Of a stretch of DNA of 16,257 bases, positions 7,344 to 13,264 are shown in pieces (position 1 is the stretch's first letter; every line of letters starts with the position of its first letter). The stretch covers positions 1 through 16,257 of the forward strand of contig DASUZB010000265.1 of NCBI GenBank assembly GCA_036377075.1, read 5' to 3'. The stretch comes from DASUZB01 sp036377075 (GTDB lineage Bacteria > Actinomycetota > CALGFH01). A program made the position numbers and the translations under genes. Under the pieces are notes generated by a model that was not told where the DNA came from, searched no databases, and saw only the letters and a list, made by a program, of their open reading frames with translations.

Positions 7344-7460
7344 GAGCTGGGCCGGAAGCTGGACCGGGGCAGCCAACGTCTTCCCAGCAGTATGCGCCCA
7401 GCCTGGCAGGACTGCTACGCCAGATCGCGGCGGCGCTGGTCGCAGGGCCGATCCGTCTCG

Positions 7461-7466
7461 TACACT
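7461..7466 (+). promoter_or_regulatory. -10-like box TACACT upstream of amidohydrolase
   Basis: TACACT fits TANNNT and would start transcription near 7473, about 95 nt before the amidohydrolase. The same hexamer occurs upstream of pruA at 9172-9177. No convincing -35 is visible. The box lies in the 237-bp divergent region shared with the FtsH-like gene, where I see no other strong signal. Confidence 0.35.
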
Positions 7467-7556
7467 TCCCGAAGACTCGACCACTTCGCCCGACATGTTC
7501 GCGCCCCTGGGCCCGGTCACCGCGCCGCCCCGGGCGGACGTGGCGGCCTTCCTTGG

Positions 7557-7562
7557 AGGAGG
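7557..7562 (+). promoter_or_regulatory. Shine-Dalgarno AGGAGG pointing to a CTG start
   Basis: AGGAGG is followed by a 5-nt spacer (TCCCT) and CTG at 7568. TTG 7553 lies upstream of and overlaps this region, so it cannot use the site. TTG 7577 is 14 nt away, longer than usual. The spacing equals that of panB. Confidence 0.5.
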
Positions 7563-7567
7563 TCCCT

Positions 7568-9163
7568 CTGCCCGGCTTGGCGCTCCTCGCCCGCACCGTC
7601 TGGGGCACGCCGGGACCGACCGACGCGCTGGGCCGCCGCCGCGACCTCGCCATCGGCGTCGACGGCGGCCGCGTCACCGCGGTGGTCCCCGCGTCGAGGG
7701 TGCGCGAGCTGCGGCCCGACCGCACCGTCGACCTCGGCGACGTCACCGTGCTGCCCGCCTTCGTCGACGCCCACGTCCACCTGACCCCCACCGGCCTCTC
7801 CCTCGGCGGCGGCGACCTGCGCCAGGTCCGCTCCGCCGGCGACCTGCTGGCCGCGGTGCGGCGGCTGGCCCGCACGGCCCCTCCGGGCGGGCCGCTGTGG
7901 GGCCACGGCTACGACGACGCGGCCTTCGACCCGCCCGGGCTGCCAAGGGCCGACGCCCTCGCCGAGGCGGCCGCCGGCCGGCCGGTGTACCTCTCGCGCA
8001 TCTGCGGCCACCAGGGACTCGCCACCGCCGACCTGCTCGCCGAGGCCGGGGCGCTCGAGGCGGTCGGCTGCGAGCGCGACCGTGACGGCCACCCCACCGG
8101 CATGGTCCGCGGCCACGCCAACCGGGCCGCCCGCCGCCACGCGCTGGACGCCCTGCCGCCGCCCGCGCTCGCCGCCGCCCAGGACCGCGCCCTCGCCCAC
8201 GCCGCCAGGCACGGCGTCGCCTGCGTCCACGAGATGGGCAGCCCGGGGATCGGCGGGCGGCGCGACTTCGACCTGCTGCTCGACCGCTCCGCCGGGCTGC
8301 CCGTCGAGGTGGTCGGCTACTGGGGCGACGTCGACCTCGAGTACGTCGCCGACCGCAAGCTCAACCAGGTCGGCGGCGACCTGTGGCTGGACGGCTCGCT
8401 GGGGGCGCGCACCGCCGCCCTGTCGAGCCCCTACGACGACGCGCCCGAGGCCACCGGTAGCCTCTACCTCGGCGACGCCGAGCTGACCGAGCTGTACGCG
8501 CGCGCCACCCTCGCCGGCATCCAGGTGGCCGTCCACGCCATCGGGGACCGCGCCATCGGCCAGGCGCTGCGCTGCGCCAGGCGGGCGGTCCGCACCGTCG
8601 GCCGCACCGCCTTCGCCGCCTGCCGCCACCGCATCGAGCACGCCGAGCTGCTCGGCTCCGACGGCGCCGACCGCATCGCCGAGCTGGGCCTGACGGTCAG
8701 CGTGCAGCCCGCCTTCGACGCCGCCTGGGGCGGCGACGACGGCATGTACGTGCGGCGCCTCGGCCCGCGCCGGGCCAGGAGCATGAACCCGTTCGCCGAC
8801 CTTTGGCGCCGTGGCGTGCCCATGGCCGGCGGGTCGGACTCGGACGTCACCCCGCTCGACCCGTGGAACGGGGTCGCCGCGGCCGTCCACCACAACCGCT
8901 CGCCGCAGCGGCTGGGCCTGCCGGTCGCGCTGGAGCTGTTCACCCTCGGCGGCCGGGTGCTGGCCAGGCAGGAGCGCATCACCGGGCGCATCCACGCCGG
9001 CCAGCGCGCCGACCTCGCCGTCTTCCCCGGCGACGTGCTCGCCGGCGACCCGGCGCGGCTGCGCTGCACCGAGGCGGTCGCCACCCTGGTCGCCGGTCGC
9101 CTCGCCCACGGCCCGGAGGAGCTGGCGCTCGAGACCGCCGCCGGCCCCGCCGGCCGGCCCTGA
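7568..9163 (+). CDS. Amidohydrolase, YtcJ-like (amidohydrolase 3 family)
   Basis: About 531 aa from the proposed CTG start. The start could also be TTG 7577 or, less likely, TTG 7553. The metal-dependent hydrolase pattern is clear: LPAFVDAHVHL (H69, H71, numbered from CTG), RICGHQGLATADLL, LWLDGSLGARTAAL, VAVHAIGDRAI (H323), CRHRIEHAELL (H358), SVQPAFDAAWGGDD and GGSDSDVTPLDPWNG (D424). This set and the length match YtcJ-like exoenzyme-type amidohydrolases, which act on amide or carbamate-like bonds. Substrates are rarely known and cannot be read here. No signal peptide is seen, so it should be cytosolic. It has its own -10-like box and is 84 bp upstream of pruA. A role in releasing an amino-acid precursor for the downstream catabolic genes is possible but unproven. 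Confidence 0.85.
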   Translation: MPGLALLARTVWGTPGPTDALGRRRDLAIGVDGGRVTAVVPASRVRELRPDRTVDLGDVTVLPAFVDAHVHLTPTGLSLGGGDLRQVRSAGDLLAAVRRLARTAPPGGPLWGHGYDDAAFDPPGLPRADALAEAAAGRPVYLSRICGHQGLATADLLAEAGALEAVGCERDRDGHPTGMVRGHANRAARRHALDALPPPALAAAQDRALAHAARHGVACVHEMGSPGIGGRRDFDLLLDRSAGLPVEVVGYWGDVDLEYVADRKLNQVGGDLWLDGSLGARTAALSSPYDDAPEATGSLYLGDAELTELYARATLAGIQVAVHAIGDRAIGQALRCARRAVRTVGRTAFAACRHRIEHAELLGSDGADRIAELGLTVSVQPAFDAAWGGDDGMYVRRLGPRRARSMNPFADLWRRGVPMAGGSDSDVTPLDPWNGVAAAVHHNRSPQRLGLPVALELFTLGGRVLARQERITGRIHAGQRADLAVFPGDVLAGDPARLRCTEAVATLVAGRLAHGPEELALETAAGPAGRP

Positions 9164-9171
9164 CCGCCCGG

Positions 9172-9177
9172 TACACT
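9172..9177 (+). promoter_or_regulatory. -10-like box TACACT upstream of pruA
   Basis: TACACT lies 9 nt after the amidohydrolase stop and would start transcription near 9184, giving a leader of about 64 nt. It repeats the hexamer seen before the amidohydrolase. No -35 is recognisable. Confidence 0.35.
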
Positions 9178-9197
9178 CAGGGACCGCCAGCGTGATC

Positions 9198-9216
9198 CGG
9201 GCGCGACCCGCGCCCG
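9198..9216 (+). terminator. 8-bp hairpin in the amidohydrolase-pruA gap
   Basis: CGGGCGCG and CGCGCCCG pair perfectly around the triloop ACC. There is no T-run. It could end the amidohydrolase transcript or form a structured leader of pruA, since the putative TACACT start site lies just upstream. Confidence 0.4.
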
Positions 9217-9247
9217 TCGAGCCTCGCGTCCCACCGGAGGGAGCCCC

Positions 9248-10807
9248 ATGGCGAAATTCCGCGTCACCTACGCCACCCTGACGGCCGACAACGAGGACCT
9301 GCACGCCGCCTACGAGGAGGGCGTGCGCACCGCCCGCTCCTGGCTGGGGGAGACCTTCCCGGTCTACGTGGACGGCCAGGCGCGCAGCGACGGCCCCACC
9401 TTCACGCTCACCAGCCCCAACGACTCCCGCCTGGTGCTCGGCAGCTTCCACCAGGCCAGCGAGCGCGACGTCGACGACGCCGTCGCGGCCGCCCGGGCGG
9501 CCTTCCCGGCGTGGTCGCGCACGCCCTGGCAGGACCGCGTCGCGCTGCTGCGGCACGCGGCCGACCTGATCAGCGAGCGCTCCAACGAGCTGGCCGCGCT
9601 GATGACCATGGAGGTCGGCAAGAACCGGCTGGAGGCGCTCGGCGACGTGGAGGAGTCGGCCGACCTGATCCGCTACTACTGCGACCAGATGGAGGGCAAC
9701 GACGGCTTCGCCCACGCGATGGGGCAGCTCTCCGCGAACGAGCACACCCGCAGCGTGCTGCGGCCCTACGGGGTCTGGGCGGTGATCAGCCCGTTCAACT
9801 TCCCGATGGCGCTGGCCGCCGGACCCGCCGGCGGCGCGCTGGTGGCCGGCAACACGGTGGTGCTCAAGCCCTCGCCGCAGGGCTCGTTCACCGGCGTGAA
9901 GCTGTACGAGTGCCTGCGCGACGCCGGCCTGCCCGCCGGCGCGTTCCACTACCTGCCCGGCGGCGACGAGGTGGGCGCGACCGTGGTCAGGCACGCGGGC
10001 GTCGACGGCATCACCTTCACCGGCTCCTACCAGGTCGGCATGCAGATCTACGAGCAGTTCGCCAAGGGCTACCCGCGGCCGGCGGTGTGCGAGATGGGCG
10101 GCAAGAACCCCACCGTGGTCTCCGCCAAGGCCGACCTCGACCTGGCCGCCGACGGGGTGATGCGCTCGGCGTTCGGCTTCACCGGCCAGAAGTGCTCGGC
10201 CTGTTCGCGGGTGTACGTGGAGCGGAAGGTGGCCGATGAGTTCGTCGCCAAGCTGGCCGACCGGGCCGCCAAGGTCGCGGTCGGCGACCCGGTCGAGCGC
10301 GAGGTCTACATGGGCCCGGTGATCGACCGGGACGCGGTCGAGCGCTTCCGCCGGGCGGTCGAGGACGCCCGCCGCGACGGCAAGGTGGTCGCCGGCGGCG
10401 AGGTGCTGGCCGGCGGCGACCTGCCGCCGGGCAACTACGTCGCCCCGACGGTGGTCACCGGCCTGCCGGCGGAGCACCGCCTGCTCGCCGACGAGCTGTT
10501 CGTGCCGTTCGTGGCCGTCCACCCGGTCGACTCCCTCGACGAGGGGCTGAAGCTGGCCAACCAGACCGAGTACGGCCTCACCGCCGGCTTCTACTCGCGC
10601 GACGACGCCGAGGTCGACCGCTTCCTCGGCGAGATCCAGGCCGGCGTCGTCTACGTCAACCGCCGCGCCGGCGCCACCACCGGGGCGTGGCCGGGCGTGC
10701 AGCCGTTCGGCGGCTGGAAGGGCTCGGGCAGCTCGGGCAAGGCCGGCGGCGGGTTGTACTACGTGCAGCAGTTCATGCGCGAGCAGTCCCAGACGGTGGT
10801 GGCGTGA
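9248..10807 (+). CDS. pruA: 1-pyrroline-5-carboxylate / L-glutamate-semialdehyde dehydrogenase
   Basis: Oxidises glutamate gamma-semialdehyde to glutamate with NAD(P)+, the last step of proline, arginine and ornithine breakdown; cytosolic. The 519 aa length fits monofunctional P5C dehydrogenases of the RocA/PruA type. Aldehyde-dehydrogenase landmarks are SPFNFPMALA (N184), the cofactor-site FTGSYQVG (257-264), general base E282 in CEMGGKNPTVV, nucleophile C316 in GFTGQKCSACSR, YMGPVID, and near the C-terminus QPFGGWKGSGSSGKAGG. GQKCSACSR and the C-terminal SGKAGG are characteristic of this subfamily. The usual 'E-x-F-G-P' reads DELFVPFVAV, a substitution tolerated in some relatives. ATG has GGAGGG 6 nt upstream. 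The downstream aminotransferase overlaps by 4 bp and would supply glutamate semialdehyde. No proline dehydrogenase gene is in the window. Confidence 0.9.
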   Translation: MAKFRVTYATLTADNEDLHAAYEEGVRTARSWLGETFPVYVDGQARSDGPTFTLTSPNDSRLVLGSFHQASERDVDDAVAAARAAFPAWSRTPWQDRVALLRHAADLISERSNELAALMTMEVGKNRLEALGDVEESADLIRYYCDQMEGNDGFAHAMGQLSANEHTRSVLRPYGVWAVISPFNFPMALAAGPAGGALVAGNTVVLKPSPQGSFTGVKLYECLRDAGLPAGAFHYLPGGDEVGATVVRHAGVDGITFTGSYQVGMQIYEQFAKGYPRPAVCEMGGKNPTVVSAKADLDLAADGVMRSAFGFTGQKCSACSRVYVERKVADEFVAKLADRAAKVAVGDPVEREVYMGPVIDRDAVERFRRAVEDARRDGKVVAGGEVLAGGDLPPGNYVAPTVVTGLPAEHRLLADELFVPFVAVHPVDSLDEGLKLANQTEYGLTAGFYSRDDAEVDRFLGEIQAGVVYVNRRAGATTGAWPGVQPFGGWKGSGSSGKAGGGLYYVQQFMREQSQTVVA

Positions 10808-12156
10808 GCGAGGCATGGCTCGACCCGGCTCGGGCGGTGCCGGACGTCCGCACCGAGCTGCCCGGCCCGGAAGGCCGCCGCGTGCTCGAGCGCGACCAGC
10901 GGGTCACCAGCCGGTCCCTGCCGCGGGCCTACCCGTTGGTGCCCCGCAGGGGCGCCGGCGCGGTCGTCGAGGACGTCGACGGCAACCTGTTCCTCGACTT
11001 CAACGCCGGCATCGCGGTGTGCTCCACCGGCCATGCCCACCCGCGGGTGGTCGAGGCGGTCCACCGCCAGGCCGAGGCGCTGCTGCACTACTCGGCGAGC
11101 GACTTCTACCTGCCGATCTACTCCGAGATGGCGGAGGCGCTGGCGGCCACCGCGCCGACCGCCGGGCCGCTGCGGGTGTTCCTGACCAACTCGGGCACCG
11201 AGGCGGTCGAGGGCGCGCTCAAGCTCGCCCGCGCCGCCACCGGGCGGCAGTACGTGGTCGCCTTCCACGGCGCCTTCCACGGCCGCTCCTACGGCGCGGT
11301 CAGCCTGACCGCGTCCAAGGCCAGGTACCACACCGGCTTCGGCCCGCTGCTGGGTGGCGTGCTGCACGCGCCCTACGGCTACTGCCACCGCTGCCCGCTG
11401 AACCTCACCTGGCCGTCCTGCGACAACGCCACCGTCGACCAGATCGAGCAGGTGCTGTTCCGCTACCAGGTGGAGCCGTCGGAGGTGGCGGCCGTGTTCG
11501 TCGAGCCGGTCCAGGGTGAGGGCGGCTACGTGGTGCCGCCACCGGGTTGGCTGGCCAAGCTGGCGGCGCTCTGCCGGCGGCACGGCATCCTGCTGGTGGC
11601 CGACGAGGTCCAGTGCGGCATGGGCCGCACCGGCCGCATGTGGGCGGTCGAGCACCCCGGGGTCGAGCCCGACGTGCTGATCTCGGCCAAGGGGCTCGCC
11701 TCCGGCCTGCCGCTCGGCGCCTTCGTGGCCCGCGCCGAGCTGATGGAGCGCTGGCCGCCCGGCGCCCACGGCTCGACCTACGGCGGCAGCCCGGTGCCGT
11801 GCGCCGCGGGGCTCGCCACCCTCGCCGTGATCGGCGACGATGACCTGCTCGGCAACGCCCGCGAGCAGGGCAAGCTGCTGCTCGACGGGCTTGGCCGCCT
11901 GCGGGACCGCGCGCCCTGGCTGGTCGAGGACGTCCGCGGCCTCGGCCTGATGATCGGGGTGGAGTTCCCCAGCGCGGCGCTCGCCGAGGCGGTGCAGCTC
12001 GCCGCCTTCCGCCGCGGCCTGCTGGTGCTCGAGGCGGGGGAGAGCGCGGTGCGCCTGTCGCCGCCGCTGGTGGTCACGCAGGAGCAGTGCGAGACCGCCC
12101 TCAACCTGTTCGGCGAGGCGGTCGACGAGGTGGCCAGCGCGCACGCGGCGGTGTAA
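10804..12156 (+). CDS. Class III PLP aminotransferase, probable ornithine/GABA type
   Basis: A 450-aa fold-type I aminotransferase. The N-terminus ELPGPEGRRVLERDQ...LPRAYPLVP, followed by VEDVDGNLFLDFNAGIAV, resembles the archaeal '4-aminobutyrate/ornithine aminotransferase' branch, which includes ornithine omega-aminotransferases and some amino-acid racemases. PLP features are NSGTEAVEGALK (129-140), D267 in LLVADEVQ and the Schiff-base lysine K296 in LISAKGLASG. A cysteine trio in YGYCHRCPLNLTWPSC (C194, C197, C206) could bind metal. GTG 10804 overlaps the pruA stop (GTGA), so coupling is likely. With the P5C dehydrogenase beside it, ornithine to glutamate semialdehyde is the best guess; GABA, 5-aminovalerate or racemase activity remain possible. 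Confidence 0.82.
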   Translation: MSEAWLDPARAVPDVRTELPGPEGRRVLERDQRVTSRSLPRAYPLVPRRGAGAVVEDVDGNLFLDFNAGIAVCSTGHAHPRVVEAVHRQAEALLHYSASDFYLPIYSEMAEALAATAPTAGPLRVFLTNSGTEAVEGALKLARAATGRQYVVAFHGAFHGRSYGAVSLTASKARYHTGFGPLLGGVLHAPYGYCHRCPLNLTWPSCDNATVDQIEQVLFRYQVEPSEVAAVFVEPVQGEGGYVVPPPGWLAKLAALCRRHGILLVADEVQCGMGRTGRMWAVEHPGVEPDVLISAKGLASGLPLGAFVARAELMERWPPGAHGSTYGGSPVPCAAGLATLAVIGDDDLLGNAREQGKLLLDGLGRLRDRAPWLVEDVRGLGLMIGVEFPSAALAEAVQLAAFRRGLLVLEAGESAVRLSPPLVVTQEQCETALNLFGEAVDEVASAHAAV

Positions 12157-12186
12157 CGCCACGCGGCGTGCCGTCGCTCTTGCCGA

Positions 12187-12397
12187 TGTGACGTGCCGGA
12201 GGGTGCCGAACGAGCAGGATCCAATCCGCGTGTGCCGCGCGCGGGCTGGACCGGGGCGGCCGCTGACCGGCCGTCCGGCGGCGCTACGGCGGCGGAGAAT
12301 CCGGGGCCCCCGTCCCATTCCGCCGCCGTAGCCGTCCGACGCCGCTGGGCGGTGCGGCCGCCCGGCCGTGTGGTGTTCGGGAGGCCGGCACGTCACA
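12187..12397. repeat. Nested inverted repeats spanning 211 bp
   Basis: Outer arms are perfect 13-mers: TGTGACGTGCCGG (12187-12199) and CCGGCACGTCACA (12385-12397). Inside them pair CCGAAC (12206-12211) with GTTCGG (12375-12380), then CCGGGGCGGCCGC (12251-12263) with GCGGCCGCCCGG (12354-12365, one bulge). The innermost pair is a perfect 14-bp stem, 12283-12296 with 12319-12332, around a 22-nt loop containing GGGGCCCC. The order is that of one long interrupted hairpin. No flanking target duplication is evident. Confidence 0.5.
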
Positions 12398-12483
12398 CCG
12401 CCGCGAGGCGGGTGCCACCCGTCCCGTGCGCGCCCGTTCCGGGGCAGATGGGCGCGTGCGCGCATCCGCCACCGCTGCGGCGG

Positions 12484-12519
12484 GCCAGCCGGGGCCGGCA
12501 TGGGGCGGCCCCGGCTGGC
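12484..12519. repeat. Perfect 13-bp hairpin with 10-nt loop
   Basis: GCCAGCCGGGGCC (12484-12496) and GGCCCCGGCTGGC (12507-12519) flank GGCATGGGGC. Two further G-C pairs are possible with one bulged base. It ends about 60 nt before the sigma-operon -10 box, so it could be a terminator for read-through from upstream. No T-tract follows, as is common in high-GC actinobacteria. Confidence 0.5.
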
Positions 12520-12580
12520 GCCTGCCCAGCCTCCAGCGCCCGCGCGCCGCCGCCTCCTCCCGATTTGACACCTGAGGCGG

Positions 12581-12586
12581 TACCTT
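12581..12586 (+). promoter_or_regulatory. -10-like box TACCTT for the sigma-factor operon
   Basis: TACCTT fits TANNNT and would give a start near 12593, about 37 nt before the leader peptide ATG. TTGACA at 12565-12570 is only 10 nt upstream, too close to act as its -35, and no canonical ECF promoter motif is visible. Confidence 0.3.
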
Positions 12587-12617
12587 GCAGCTTCGTCCGG
12601 GTAGAAACGGTCCGTCC

Positions 12618-12624
12618 GGAGGAG
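12618..12624 (+). promoter_or_regulatory. Strong Shine-Dalgarno GGAGGAG for the leader peptide
   Basis: GGAGGAG is followed by 5 nt (CGTGC) and ATG 12630. That ATG is not in the sigma-factor frame. The in-frame GTG at 12626 is only 1 nt from the site, too close to use. The best ribosome site therefore serves a separate short ORF. Confidence 0.55.
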
Positions 12625-12629
12625 CGTGC

Positions 12630-12698
12630 ATGGCCCACCAGCGGCAAGCGCAGCAGCAACCGGGTGTGGCTGCCGCCCGCCGCGGGAACGGCCGATGA
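12630..12698 (+). CDS. 22-aa leader peptide coupled to ECF sigma factor
   Basis: A short ORF starts MAHQRQAQQQ and ends in RRGNGR, with TGA at 12696-12698. It has the strongest ribosome site of the region and its stop overlaps the ATG of the sigma factor (ATGA). The sigma factor has no good site of its own, so ribosomes finishing this ORF would reinitiate on it. The peptide is Gln-, Arg- and Ala-rich with no known motif. It could be a translational regulator in which only the act of translation matters. The alternative is that it is meaningless and the sigma factor starts further upstream in its own frame. Confidence 0.45.
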   Translation: MAHQRQAQQQPGVAAARRGNGR

Positions 12699-13264
12699 TC
12701 GGGGCGGAGTTCGAGCGCGTGCTGGCCGGCGCCGTGGACGGCGACGAGCGCTGCTTCGCGGTGATCTGGCGCGACCTGCAGCCGGCACTGCTGCGCTACC
12801 TGCGGGTGGTGGCACGTGGCGCGGCCGACGACATCGCCTCCGAGACCTGGCTCGACGTGGTGCAGACGATCGGCCGTTTCAAGGGCGACGAGACCGGCTT
12901 CCGGGCGTGGGTGTTCACCATCGCCAGGCACCGCGCCCTCGACTGGCAGCGCCGCTCCATGCGGCAGCAGGCCGCACCGGTCCCCGCCGACCTGCTCGCC
13001 CACCGAGCGGCGGGCGACGACCCGGCGGCGGCGGCGATCGAGACGCTCTCGACCGAGGCGGCGCTGGCGCTGCTCGCCGGGCTGCCGCAGGCGCAGGCCG
13101 AGGTGGTCATGCTGCGCGTGGTCGCCGGCCTCGACGTCGGCCACGTCGCCCGCCTCGTCGGCAAGCGTCCCGGGGCCGTGCGGGTGCTCGCCCACCGGGG
13201 GCTGCGCAAGCTCGCCGAGACCCTCGCCGCCGAGGCGCCGGCACGAAGGGGCGTAACGCCATGA
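12695..13264 (+). CDS. ECF-type RNA polymerase sigma factor
   Basis: A 189-aa sigma-70-family protein of group 4 size. Region 2 (about 16-88) contains AADDIASETWLDVVQTIGRF and the -10-recognition segment FRAWVFTIARHRALDWQRR. Region 4 (about 123-175) contains LPQAQAEVVMLRVVAGLDVGHVARLVGKRPGAVRVLAHRGLRKL, a helix-turn-helix for -35 binding. ATG 12695 gives a normal ECF N-terminus, EFERVLAGAVDGDERCF. The upstream in-frame GTG 12626 would add 23 unlikely residues and sits 1 nt from the ribosome site. The gene is flanked by ATGA overlaps with the leader peptide before it and the membrane protein after it. The latter layout usually means a sigma/anti-sigma pair released by an envelope signal. The regulon is unknown. 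Confidence 0.9.
   Translation: MIGAEFERVLAGAVDGDERCFAVIWRDLQPALLRYLRVVARGAADDIASETWLDVVQTIGRFKGDETGFRAWVFTIARHRALDWQRRSMRQQAAPVPADLLAHRAAGDDPAAAAIETLSTEAALALLAGLPQAQAEVVMLRVVAGLDVGHVARLVGKRPGAVRVLAHRGLRKLAETLAAEAPARRGVTP

Larger units (their letters stand above)
12157..12629. other. 473-bp gene-free stretch rich in inverted repeats
   Basis: No ORF here has family motifs, a ribosome site and coherent composition together. The minus-strand ORF through the right half is an Arg/Pro/Ala-rich shadow. The stretch holds nested inverted repeats at 12187-12397, a perfect 13-bp hairpin at 12484-12519, an isolated TTGACA at 12565 and a TACCTT box at 12581. The hairpins could terminate the aminotransferase transcript, encode a structured RNA, or be the remains of a small element. 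No T-run follows any of them. Confidence 0.6.

Noticed and set aside
7517..10816. A very long minus-strand open frame opposite the amidohydrolase and pruA
   Set aside because: Its translation is His/Asp/Gly/Arg/Val-rich with no family motifs, while the plus strand has full enzyme signatures. It is a high-G+C shadow.
12187..12397. Insertion sequence with terminal inverted repeats
   Set aside because: No transposase, no visible target-site duplication, and the size is far too small for an autonomous element. Kept only as a repeat structure of unknown nature.
12565..12570. TTGACA as a textbook -35 for the sigma operon
   Set aside because: No -10 lies 16-18 nt downstream; TACCTT is only 10 nt away. 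It is kept as a note, not called as a promoter.
12626..12694. GTG 12626 as the sigma-factor start
   Set aside because: It is 1 nt from GGAGGAG, too close for initiation, and adds 23 Pro/Gly/Cys-rich residues before a normal ECF N-terminus.
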